From Christensenella sp. UBA1782 (GTDB lineage Bacteria > Bacillota > Clostridia > Christensenellales > DTU072): DNA of 13,270 nucleotides. The stretch covers positions 225 through 13,494 of the forward strand of contig DCGI01000036.1 of the NCBI GenBank assembly GCA_002315475.1, in the 5' to 3' direction. Within the stretch, counting starts at the first letter, position 1. Every line of letters begins with the position of its first letter. This document shows, piece by piece, positions 1 through 7,117 of the stretch. The translations under genes and the position numbers were made by a program. The notes beneath the pieces are model-generated. The model was not told the origin of the DNA. It was given only the letters and a program-made list of their open reading frames with translations, and did not search any database.

Positions 1-914
1 GGTATCCGGTCAGTCAAGTGGTTTTAGACGAAACGAAACTCGATTATGCCGTAATAGAAGTAAGCAGTTTTCAGTTAGAGTACATATCTTCTTTACATCC
101 CGATATTGCCGTCGTGTTAAATCTGGCACCCGACCATCTCGACCGTTATGCGGGATACCAAGAGTACTGCAGAACGAAAAAGAAAATAGTATCGAACGTA
201 AACGAGAAGGATTATTTTGTTTTTAATAACGAAGACGGTGCCGTTCGGGCGTTTGTCAAGAATTGTTCGGCTCGATGTGTTCCCGTCAGTAGCGAGGTTC
301 GCCTTGCACCGGTTTATATCAAAGACAGTTTTTTTATGCTCGGCGAAACTTCTCTTTGTCAAACCAAAGCTTTTAAGTTGCGGGGGGAGCACAACAAAAT
401 GAACCTTCTCTTTGCTCTTTGCGTAGGTGAAATTTGCGGTTGCCGAAAGGAAAGTATGATACGGTTGATACAAACTTATTCCCTTCTTCCCAATAGAATC
501 GAATACGTCGTTACCTTAAAGGGGATAGCTTATTATAACGATTCTAAAGGAACGAACATCCATGCTTGCCGTAACGCTATCAAGTCCATGACGGGTTCGG
601 TAGGTCTTATTATGGGCGGAAGCAGTAAAAATGAGGATTTTTGCGATTTTTTTGAAAATATAGATGAAAAAGTAAAATATATCGTAGTAACGGGCGATAA
701 TGCCGGACAAATCGTCAACGCTGCCTTAAAAATGGGCTTTTTCGAGATACAGATGGTCAAATCCTTAAAACAGGCGGTATCGGTGTTATCTCAAAAAGAG
801 GGAATTGACGTAATCCTGTTATCGCCGGCAAGCGCAAGTTTCGACCGTTATAAGAGCTATGCGGAAAGAGGGGAAAAGTTTAAGGAAGTCGTCTATGAAC
901 TTCAAAAAAAGTAA
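1..914 (+). CDS. murD: MurD, UDP-N-acetylmuramoyl-L-alanine:D-glutamate ligase (5' end outside window)
   Basis: Cytoplasmic ligase that adds D-glutamate to UDP-MurNAc-L-Ala using ATP. The reading frame is open from nt 3 at the window edge, so the GTG at 18 is internal and the N-terminal UDP-binding domain plus the P-loop are missing; about 303 codons of a usual ~450 remain. What is visible: the central-domain segment VIEVSSFQLE (around nt 66-95), APDHLDRY, an EHNKMN motif, then NDSKGTN at nt 537-557 opening the C-terminal domain, LIMGGSSK, and the C-terminal LLSPASASFDRYKSYAERG block typical of MurD. The stop lies at 912-914. The end of the gene overlaps the chosen ftsW start by 20 nt, which suggests translational coupling. 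Family assignment is firm; only the missing 5' end is unknown. Confidence 0.96.
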   Translation, partial: YPVSQVVLDETKLDYAVIEVSSFQLEYISSLHPDIAVVLNLAPDHLDRYAGYQEYCRTKKKIVSNVNEKDYFVFNNEDGAVRAFVKNCSARCVPVSSEVRLAPVYIKDSFFMLGETSLCQTKAFKLRGEHNKMNLLFALCVGEICGCRKESMIRLIQTYSLLPNRIEYVVTLKGIAYYNDSKGTNIHACRNAIKSMTGSVGLIMGGSSKNEDFCDFFENIDEKVKYIVVTGDNAGQIVNAALKMGFFEIQMVKSLKQAVSVLSQKEGIDVILLSPASASFDRYKSYAERGEKFKEVVYELQKK

Positions 915-1995
915 GAACATTGTCTTACCCGTTTTCGCTTTCCTCTTTGCGTGTATCGGTTTGATATTCATATATTCGGCGAGTTGTTATTCGGCTACGC
1001 TGGAATACAACGATGCCTTTTTTTTCGTAAAGAAACAAGGGATAGCTTTGCTCGTGGGAATCGCCGCCATGATAACGGCAAAATTTCTGCCGCTGAGTTG
1101 GCTTTATAAGGGAAAATGGATTATCCTCGCGGTAGGCGTTATCCTTCTTTCTCTCGTATTGATTCCGAGCGTCGGCGTATCTTCTTACGGTGCCACTCGT
1201 TGGATAAGTTTGGGGTTTACTACCTTTCAACCCTCCGAAATCGCAAAATTTTGTTTGGTTATTTTTTTGGCGGGATACTTTTACGATAAACCGCCTACCT
1301 GCCTCAAAAATCTTTGGATACCGTTATCGGCTACGGGTATCTATTGCGGTTTGGTTCTTGCCGAACCCAATATGAGTATTACCGTCGTAATCGGTTTATC
1401 GGTACTTAGTCTCCTGTTTTCGTGTGGAATTTCACCGAAGATTTTATGCTTGCTTTTTGTCGGCGTACTGGTTGCGGGTGTCGTGCTGATTGGGATAGAA
1501 CCGTATCGTTTGCTACGTTTATCGGCATTTCTTAACCCTTTTTCCAATCCGAAAGGAGAAGGGTATCAATTATTGCAGTCTTATTATGCGGTTTCTTCGG
1601 GCGGCTTGTTCGGCGTAGGATTAGGAAACAGTCGGCAAAAATATCTGTTTTTACCGTTTGCCGAAAGTGATTTTATTTTTGCAATCGTCTGTGAGGAAAC
1701 GGGACTTTTAGGCGGAATGGTATTGATATGTTTGTTCGTCGTGTTTTTACTGTTTTGTTTCGGGTATGCCAAAAGAGCGGAAAACCGCTATAACGCATAC
1801 CTTATTTCGGGAATAAGTTCGGTAATTGCCATACAGGTACTCGTCAATCTTGCCGTCGTAACGGGTTGTATTCCGCCGACGGGCGTACCGCTTCCTTTTA
1901 TCAGTTACGGAGGAACCTCTCTCGTCCTGTTCATGTTCGTGACGGGACTACTTTCAAACGCCTCCGAAGTTTCAAAAAAACATATTCTTGCATAG
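895..1995 (+). CDS. ftsW: FtsW/SpoVE, SEDS-family peptidoglycan glycosyltransferase
   Basis: Polytopic membrane protein that polymerises lipid II into septal glycan strands together with a class B PBP. The start is placed at ATG 895 because AAGGAAG (882-888) lies 6 nt upstream; an in-frame ATG at 859 would add 12 charged residues and has no better signal. This gives 366 aa, the usual SEDS length, with about ten hydrophobic segments. Signature blocks: GATRWISLGFTTFQPSEIAKF-type loop (residues ~99-119), EPNMS (~157-161), GEGYQLLQSYYA (~221-232), ESDFIFAIVCEETG (~257-270) carrying the Asp (D259) equivalent to the catalytic Asp of SEDS enzymes, and GVPLPFISYGGTSL near the C terminus. Position after murD fits either FtsW or the sporulation paralogue SpoVE; sequence alone does not separate them. 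Confidence 0.95.
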   Translation: MNFKKSKNIVLPVFAFLFACIGLIFIYSASCYSATLEYNDAFFFVKKQGIALLVGIAAMITAKFLPLSWLYKGKWIILAVGVILLSLVLIPSVGVSSYGATRWISLGFTTFQPSEIAKFCLVIFLAGYFYDKPPTCLKNLWIPLSATGIYCGLVLAEPNMSITVVIGLSVLSLLFSCGISPKILCLLFVGVLVAGVVLIGIEPYRLLRLSAFLNPFSNPKGEGYQLLQSYYAVSSGGLFGVGLGNSRQKYLFLPFAESDFIFAIVCEETGLLGGMVLICLFVVFLLFCFGYAKRAENRYNAYLISGISSVIAIQVLVNLAVVTGCIPPTGVPLPFISYGGTSLVLFMFVTGLLSNASEVSKKHILA

Positions 1996-2011
1996 TATAT
2001 AGAGGACAAAG

Positions 2012-2035
2012 TTTTTTGTCGGACAAAAAAGGGGG
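2012..2035 (+). promoter_or_regulatory. Palindrome immediately upstream of murA, followed by its SD
   Basis: Nine-base arms TTTTTTGTC (2012-2020) and GACAAAAAA (2022-2030) flank a single G. The right arm directly adjoins the G-rich ribosome binding site GGGGG (2031-2035), which sits 5 nt before the GTG start of murA. As DNA it looks like an operator dyad. As RNA it could form a 7-bp hairpin, competing with an alternative pairing of GACAAA (2005-2010) with TTTGTC (2015-2020). Function is inference. Confidence 0.4.
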
Positions 2036-2040
2036 ATACA

Positions 2041-3291
2041 GTGGGTAAATTCGTGATAGAAGGCGGTCGGCAACTATACGGCGAAATCAAAATTCAAGGG
2101 GCAAAGAACGCCGTTTTGCCTCTCTTTGCCGCCGCCGTATTAACCGAGGAAAAAATCGTATTGAAAAACGTTCCGCATCTTGCCGACGTGGAAAACATGC
2201 TCAAAATACTGAATACGCTCGGCGTGGAAACGAAATTCGAAAAGGATACGGTGCAACTGTGCGCATCGGTGATGCGGTCGGATACCATACCCTGTTCACT
2301 GGCGAAAGAGTTAAGAAGTTCGGTGTTTTTATTGGGTTCGGTTCTCGGAAGAATCAAAAGGGCGCGCGTGGCGTATCCCGGAGGGTGCGATATAGGGCTA
2401 CGTCCCATTGATATACATATTAAAGGTTTGCGGGATTTAGGAGTAAAGGTCGAAGAAAAAGAAGGTTTTATTCTCTGCGAAGGAAGCGAATGTAAAGGCG
2501 GAAACGTATGTTTGGATTATCCCAGCGTAGGTGCCACCGAGAACGTGATTTTGGCTTCGGTCTTGGGGAATAACAAAACTATCGTCCAAAATGCCGCAAG
2601 AGAACCAGAAATAACCGAATTGGTGCGGTTTTTGAATACGATGGGGGCGAAAATAAGCGGAGAGGGAAGTTCGGTATTGCGTATCGAAGGGGTGGAAAAA
2701 TTACACGGCGCGGAATTTACCGTAATGCCCGACCGAATTGTTTTCGGAACCTACCTGTTGTCTTTATGTCTAACGGGAGGAGAAATAACTTTCCTGTATG
2801 CAAAAGAGGGAGATGTCGGCGCTCTTTTGTCGAAATTGGATAAAAACTCTTGCAAAATATGTCGGGAACATGGTAAAATAAACGTAATCGTGAAAGAGCG
2901 AGCAAAAAACTGCGAAAGCGTTACGACGCAACCCTATCCGGGTTTTCCTACCGACTTGCAAGCACCGTACATGACGTATGCCGCCGTTTCGGAAGGAACG
3001 TGTATATTGACGGAAAATATTTTTGAAAACCGATTCAGACACGTACCCGAATTACAAAAAACGGGAGCCAACATTGTCGTTCGCGACCGAGTAGCCATTA
3101 TTTCGGGAGTTCCGTATTTGACGGGAGCCGAAGTTACGGCAAGGGATTTGCGAGGGGGTGCTTCGTTGGTTCTCGCAGGTTTGTGCGCAAGAGGAATTAC
3201 GGTCGTGCAAGATATTTATCACATCGACCGAGGGTATGAAAACATGGAGGAAACTCTGTCGAAAGTCGGAGCAAGAATTGCGAGATTATGA
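2041..3291 (+). CDS. murA: MurA, UDP-N-acetylglucosamine 1-carboxyvinyltransferase
   Basis: Cytoplasmic enzyme that transfers enolpyruvate from PEP to UDP-GlcNAc, the first committed step of peptidoglycan synthesis. The gene starts at GTG 2041 after a G-rich SD. It is 416 aa, normal for the family. Active-site features are intact: K22-N23 in GAKNAVLPLFAA, R92 in ELRSS, the PEP-adduct Cys C116 in AYPGGCDIGLRP, D305 in FPTDLQAPY, FENRFRHV (~328-335), and RGGASLVLAGL (~371-381). The cysteine means fosfomycin would be expected to alkylate it as in other Cys-type MurA proteins. murA follows ftsW after only 45 nt, where murG is common in other dcw clusters. The stop overlaps the divIB start in an ATGA, implying coupling. 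Two MurA paralogues are common in Bacillota; which one this is cannot be told. Confidence 0.97.
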   Translation: MGKFVIEGGRQLYGEIKIQGAKNAVLPLFAAAVLTEEKIVLKNVPHLADVENMLKILNTLGVETKFEKDTVQLCASVMRSDTIPCSLAKELRSSVFLLGSVLGRIKRARVAYPGGCDIGLRPIDIHIKGLRDLGVKVEEKEGFILCEGSECKGGNVCLDYPSVGATENVILASVLGNNKTIVQNAAREPEITELVRFLNTMGAKISGEGSSVLRIEGVEKLHGAEFTVMPDRIVFGTYLLSLCLTGGEITFLYAKEGDVGALLSKLDKNSCKICREHGKINVIVKERAKNCESVTTQPYPGFPTDLQAPYMTYAAVSEGTCILTENIFENRFRHVPELQKTGANIVVRDRVAIISGVPYLTGAEVTARDLRGGASLVLAGLCARGITVVQDIYHIDRGYENMEETLSKVGARIARL

Positions 3292-3977
3292 AAAAAAAGA
3301 TTGTTATCGTCGTTATTACCGTATTGGTAGCCGCCGTTTTGTTGACGTGCGGGTTTCTGTTTAACGTTCGAAATATCGAAGTCGGTTTCGGTAACGACGT
3401 AACGATAACGGATGAAGCGGAAATTCTTTCTCATGCAGGAATCGAAATCGGTACGAACATATTGGCTTTGGACGAAAAAGCCGTCAAAGAAAATATCGAA
3501 AACGCCTATCGCGGCGAAATCGAAGTGGTGGACGTCGTGCGGTCTTTTCCCGATACGGTAACCGTTAAAGTGCGCGAGAGGGTGGCGCTGTTTCGGATTC
3601 CCGTTTTTGAGACGGAATCCTACGTTTTACCCGATAAAGATTTTCAAAGAACTACCGTTTTTACTTCGGTACCTGCGGACGGAAAATATATTACGGTGAC
3701 CGGTTTTGCGGTTGTGGACACTTTTTCCGAAAAAGAGTGTTATGTCCTACACAATATCGCCGAAGTTTTGTTGGAAAACGGATTTTCGGAAACCGCCATT
3801 CCGTATTTTGTGAAAGAAATCCGTTTTTCCGAAGAAGAAATCCTTGTTTCGTTATTCGACGGCGCGGAACTGTACTTGAGTTTGGAGAAAGCCAAAGCCG
3901 ATTTTTCGGAAGCTCTTTCTTCTTATCTGCAACTTTCGGAAACCGAAAGGGAAAAATTTTCCAATAAAAAACAATAA
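3288..3977 (+). CDS. divIB: FtsQ/DivIB-type cell division protein
   Basis: Bitopic divisome protein of the DivIB/FtsQ family (229 aa). It has a short Lys-rich N terminus (residues 1-4), one transmembrane helix (~5-25) and an extracellular POTRA-like domain (~26-100). The POTRA region contains FNVRNIEV, then the ITDEAEILSHAGIEIGTNIL segment typical of the family, and SFPDTVTVKVRERVALFRI. The remaining ~125 residues form the beta domain, which is weakly conserved. DivIB acts outside the membrane with FtsL and DivIC to regulate septal synthases. The ATG overlaps the murA stop (ATGA), so translation is probably coupled. It is slightly shorter than Bacillus DivIB. The assignment rests on architecture plus position between murA and ftsA. 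Confidence 0.88.
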   Translation: MKKKIVIVVITVLVAAVLLTCGFLFNVRNIEVGFGNDVTITDEAEILSHAGIEIGTNILALDEKAVKENIENAYRGEIEVVDVVRSFPDTVTVKVRERVALFRIPVFETESYVLPDKDFQRTTVFTSVPADGKYITVTGFAVVDTFSEKECYVLHNIAEVLLENGFSETAIPYFVKEIRFSEEEILVSLFDGAELYLSLEKAKADFSEALSSYLQLSETEREKFSNKKQ

Positions 3978-4003
3978 ATAATTTATATATAATATTTTTC
4001 GTA

Positions 4004-4032
4004 TTGACGAAGTAGCTTTTTTTGACTATAAT
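4004..4032 (+). promoter_or_regulatory. Sigma-A promoter of ftsA
   Basis: TTGACG (4004-4009) and TATAAT (4027-4032) are separated by exactly 17 nt, with a very AT-rich stretch upstream (3978-4000). The expected transcription start, about 7 nt past the -10 box, coincides with the A of the ftsA ATG at 4039. The same place has no Shine-Dalgarno sequence. Confidence 0.8.
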
Positions 4033-4038
4033 AAAAGC

Positions 4039-5115
4039 ATGGGAAAAAGCAAAAGTATCTGCTTGATATGTTTTAATTCTCTTTCGGTTTCTTTCCACGT
4101 ATTCACAAGGAAAGACGATTTTGTCGTATGCGATTATCGTTACGACTCTTATTACAGCGGTATCCAAAAAGGTTTTTTCGTCGCACCCAACGAAATCGAA
4201 AAATTGATTTCGGGTTTGGTGGACGGATACGTTGCAAAAAGCGGAAAAAATATTCACGAATTGACGGTGGTTTTACCGCAAGCTTTATTCCGCGTCAAAG
4301 CCATGCTGAAAACAAAAAATTTAGAAAAGAAAGTAACCGAAAAGGATATAGAAGAAATCAAAAAAATACCCACCGTCGTTCCCGAAGGCTTTGTACATAA
4401 ACAGGAAATCGTCGGCGGTTTCCGTTGCGGACAGGAAGGAGCCTTTTTTGACGGAATCCTCGGTACCGAAGGGGATACTTTGCAAATGTATTCCGTTTCC
4501 GTCTTTCTGAACGAGAAGGCGCAAGAACTCTTTGATAACATAGCCAAAAACATTCACGTTGCTTTTCGGTTTTCCGAGCCGCTCGTTTCGGTCGGCGCAC
4601 AAATGAAGCGAGAAGGTTACGAGGGCGGCGTATTGGTGTACGTTAACGAACTTTCTACCGATATTTGTTATTTGGAGGGGGGTATACCGTCGAGCGTACT
4701 GTCTTTCCCGATAGGAACGGAACATTTCGTCATGCAACTTGGCAAAACGTTGAATTTAGATTACCCCGTTGCCAAAGAATTGATGTTGCACGTCAATTTG
4801 GGCTTGTCCCTAAAAAAAGGGGTATATACCGTTTTTTGCGATAAAAAATACGATTTTCCCGTTCAGGAAATAAATCCTGCTTTGTTGGAGTTTTGCGACA
4901 GCTATGCCAAAGAAGTGCAATCGTACGTTCGGGGAATCATCGGAGATATGACGGTTCCTTTATACATTGCGGGAACTTATTTACAAAAAGTACATGGATT
5001 TTGTGAAATTATCGGCACAAAAATCGATTTGCCCTGTTACTCTTTATTCCCATACGGCTGTCCGCAAGCGGAACCCGAAGAATATTTGATAACGGCAATC
5101 GGCGAAGAAATATAA
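4039..5115 (+). CDS. ftsA: Divergent FtsA-like division protein with degenerate nucleotide-binding motifs
   Basis: Actin-fold homologue placed directly before ftsZ; canonical FtsA binds ATP, polymerises and anchors FtsZ to the membrane. This protein is 358 aa against about 400-440. It keeps the overall pattern: beta strand 1 (residues 7-20), a 1C/SHS2-like stretch with VTEKDIEEIKKIP (99-111), a phosphate-2-like strand pair VLVYVNELSTDICYLEGG (198-215), FPIGTEHFVMQL (223-234), a VAKELMLHVNLGL helix (245-257), and a terminal strand LYIAGTYL (308-315). The usual DIGT/S, DIGGGTTD and TGGG glycine/Asp motifs are absent at these places. The chain ends at EEYLITAIGEEI, matching the canonical ATAVGLL position, so the usual linker and amphipathic membrane-targeting helix are missing. 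No SD precedes ATG 4039; no other Met start lies near and no ATG/GTG/TTG precedes it in frame after the stop at 3979. It may be a degenerate FtsA or another actin-like FtsZ partner. Confidence 0.8.
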   Translation: MGKSKSICLICFNSLSVSFHVFTRKDDFVVCDYRYDSYYSGIQKGFFVAPNEIEKLISGLVDGYVAKSGKNIHELTVVLPQALFRVKAMLKTKNLEKKVTEKDIEEIKKIPTVVPEGFVHKQEIVGGFRCGQEGAFFDGILGTEGDTLQMYSVSVFLNEKAQELFDNIAKNIHVAFRFSEPLVSVGAQMKREGYEGGVLVYVNELSTDICYLEGGIPSSVLSFPIGTEHFVMQLGKTLNLDYPVAKELMLHVNLGLSLKKGVYTVFCDKKYDFPVQEINPALLEFCDSYAKEVQSYVRGIIGDMTVPLYIAGTYLQKVHGFCEIIGTKIDLPCYSLFPYGCPQAEPEEYLITAIGEEI

Positions 5116-5139
5116 ATAAAAGCGATACGGAGGAAAAAT

Positions 5140-6273
5140 ATGGATTTTTTTAACAGAGGCGGAACACAAGACACCGAAAGCAACGGTATTCGTTTGACCA
5201 TATTCGGCGTGGGTGGGGGCGGTTGTAACGCCATTCATCGTTTGGCGCAAGAGAAAGCGGAGTTTGATAAAGTCAATTTTATCGCCGCAAATACCGACAA
5301 AATGGCTCTCGATAAGGTTTACAGCGAAGGCGTAACGAAAATATTTTTGGGAAAAGAAAGTACGAACGGCATGGGAGCGGGCAGTAATCCCGATATAGGA
5401 AACCGCGCGGCAAACGAATCGAAAGACGAGATAACCGAAATGCTTCGAGGAACCAACCTTTTGTTTATTACCGCCGGTATGGGCGGCGGAACGGGAACGG
5501 GTGCATCTCCCGTCATAGCGGGTATTGCGCACGATATGGGCATCTTGACTATCGGCGTGGTAACCAAACCGTTTAATTGGGAAGGAACCAAAAAAATGGA
5601 AATTGCCGAACGGGGTATTGCCGAACTTCGAACGAGAGTAGACGTTTTGGTCGTCGTTCCGAATGAAAAAGCATTTAGTTGTCAAGCCGCCGAACCCGGT
5701 ATGTTAGGGGTGTTCAGAATCGCCGACAACATTCTGAAAAACAGTATCTTAGGGGTAGTCAACATAGTCGGCAGACATTCTTTGATAAATACCGACTTTG
5801 CCGACATACGGACGGTTATTCAAGGAAAAGGCTTAGTCCATATCGGTATCGGAAAAGCTTGCGGAGAAAACAGGGTAATGGAAGCCCTTTGTCAAGCGTG
5901 CAAAGATCCTCTTATGGATACCTCTATCAAAGGTGCGCACCACGTTATCGTCAATATTTCTTCCGATTACGACGTGCCCGCCAAGCGAATCAACGAGGCA
6001 TTTACCATGATTCCGCAAGTGGTGGCAAAGGATGCCAACATTATTACGGGATTCGGTTTTCACGAACAACCCGATTCCGTCTGCGTAACCATCATTGCCA
6101 CCGGTTTCGGCGACGAAACGAGGGGAGAAAACGACGCATACCGCGACAAAGCGCAAGCGGCAGCCATGCTTCTGAGAGAGGTCGCTCCGCAAGAAACCGA
6201 CGAAAGCGAACAAAGGGAAGAGGAAGAGGACGTTCCTCCCTACCTTCGTTTTATGCGAGAACAAAGGCATTAA
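5140..6273 (+). CDS. ftsZ: FtsZ, tubulin-like cell division GTPase
   Basis: Forms the cytokinetic Z-ring. ATG 5140 follows a strong SD, CGGAGG (5128-5133). It is 377 aa. The GTPase domain shows GVGGGGCNAIHRL (residues 23-35), AANTDKMALD (49-58), the tubulin signature GMGGGTGTGA (113-122), NEKAF (175-179), FRIADNILKNS (192-202), and the T7-loop NTDFAD (217-222) with the catalytic acidic residues. GENR (242-245) and the C-terminal GTPase-activating domain follow. A short acidic linker (~324-363) leads to DVPPYLRFMRE (364-374), matching the conserved C-terminal peptide that binds FtsA, SepF and other partners. The peptide is kept even though the adjacent FtsA is strongly altered. Some positions differ from consensus (for example C29 where Asn is common, and the 70-80 loop), so it is a diverged but apparently functional FtsZ. 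Confidence 0.97.
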   Translation: MDFFNRGGTQDTESNGIRLTIFGVGGGGCNAIHRLAQEKAEFDKVNFIAANTDKMALDKVYSEGVTKIFLGKESTNGMGAGSNPDIGNRAANESKDEITEMLRGTNLLFITAGMGGGTGTGASPVIAGIAHDMGILTIGVVTKPFNWEGTKKMEIAERGIAELRTRVDVLVVVPNEKAFSCQAAEPGMLGVFRIADNILKNSILGVVNIVGRHSLINTDFADIRTVIQGKGLVHIGIGKACGENRVMEALCQACKDPLMDTSIKGAHHVIVNISSDYDVPAKRINEAFTMIPQVVAKDANIITGFGFHEQPDSVCVTIIATGFGDETRGENDAYRDKAQAAAMLLREVAPQETDESEQREEEEDVPPYLRFMREQRH

Positions 6274-6298
6274 GACAGTACGAAACGATACATAAGAT

Positions 6299-6333
6299 AA
6301 AACGGTTTTGCAGACGGCAAAGCCGTTTTTTTT
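6299..6333 (+). terminator. Intrinsic terminator of ftsZ
   Basis: Arms AAAACGGTTTTGC (6299-6311) and GCAAAGCCGTTTT (6317-6329) pair along 13 positions with one G-U wobble and a 5-nt loop. An 8-T run covers 6326-6333. It ends only 10 nt before the spoIIGA ATG, so it separates the division cluster from the sporulation genes. Confidence 0.88.
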
Positions 6334-6343
6334 ACGGAGAACC

Positions 6344-7117
6344 ATGTATATAGAAAAAGTATTCGGTATTCTTTTGGCGGAAGACCTTTTTATCGGGTTC
6401 GTTCTTTCGCAACTGCTGAAAAACAAAAATCTACCGAAAATTTTGTTCTTTTCCTTTTCCGACGCCTTTTTATACTGTCTTTTCTGTCTAAAAAACTTTC
6501 CTTTGTATCCGTATTATTTTATAAAACTGTTTCTGTTTCCGTTAGCGTTCATGCAGAACGTTGACTTCCAAAAATACTTGACGAACGGAACTTTGTTCGG
6601 GTTGGTATTTTTAGCGTTACGGGGGATAGGAAAACTATTGCCGCAGGAAACGGTACCGTTCGGAACGGTGGGTACGGGTTGCATAGTACTTTTGCTTCTG
6701 CCTCTTTTCAAAAATATCCGTACCGTAAAAAAAGACAACGAAAATCTGCGAAAAGTGACCATAACCGACGGAAGAAAGACGATAAAAATAACGGCATATT
6801 ATGACAGCGGTAATCAAGTTTATGCGGAAAAAGGCGAACCCGTCATGATTGTAAATACTTCGGTATATAATAGTTTCAGCAATCCCACCGACGAGGAAAT
6901 AATCGTTGACAGTTTGGGCGGGATTCGGGTTCTGCCGGCAAAAAAAATTGCGGTACTGAGTGAAAAAGGGAAACTAGTCCCCGTAAAAATGGCTTTATCC
7001 GAACGAAAAATACAGTATAAAGCAATCTTGCACAGTCTTATGACGGAGGAATACTATGAAACTATCGGAATGGATTCAAAAGATACTTTCGATTTTTACA
7101 AGGAAAAACACCTGTAA
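6344..7117 (+). CDS. spoIIGA: SpoIIGA, sporulation sigma-E factor processing protease
   Basis: Membrane-embedded aspartic-type protease of the sporulation septum that cuts the pro-sequence off pro-sigma-E after a forespore signal. The start is ATG 6344, preceded by GGAGA (6336-6340); an upstream in-frame TTG (6308) lies inside the terminator stem and is rejected. This gives 257 aa, shorter than the ~309 aa of Bacillus. The N-terminal ~125 residues are hydrophobic with several membrane segments. The cytoplasmic domain carries AYYDSGNQVY with D154 in a D-S/T-G-N motif, the position of the catalytic Asp of the family. It overlaps sigE by 62 nt, so both are translated from one message. Family and neighbour agree well. 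Confidence 0.93.
   Translation: MYIEKVFGILLAEDLFIGFVLSQLLKNKNLPKILFFSFSDAFLYCLFCLKNFPLYPYYFIKLFLFPLAFMQNVDFQKYLTNGTLFGLVFLALRGIGKLLPQETVPFGTVGTGCIVLLLLPLFKNIRTVKKDNENLRKVTITDGRKTIKITAYYDSGNQVYAEKGEPVMIVNTSVYNSFSNPTDEEIIVDSLGGIRVLPAKKIAVLSEKGKLVPVKMALSERKIQYKAILHSLMTEEYYETIGMDSKDTFDFYKEKHL

Noticed and set aside
859..894. Upstream ATG for ftsW
   Set aside because: Adds 12 charged residues before the usual N terminus, and ATG 895 has the better-placed SD.
3988..3993. Additional TATAAT upstream of the ftsA promoter
   Set aside because: No acceptable -35 at 16-18 nt; probably just part of the AT-rich upstream region.
5044..5685. Long - strand reading frame (213 codons) opposite ftsZ/ftsA
   Set aside because: Antisense to strongly conserved FtsZ codons; composition and motifs show no family, and no SD or promoter supports it.
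6142..6150. TTTGTCGCG on the - strand as a Spo0A box for spoIIGA
   Set aside because: Two mismatches to the consensus, lies in conserved ftsZ coding sequence, about 200 nt from the start.
5679..6353. Long + strand frame (224 codons) inside ftsZ
   Set aside because: Arg/Ser-rich out-of-frame shadow of ftsZ; runs through the ftsZ terminator.
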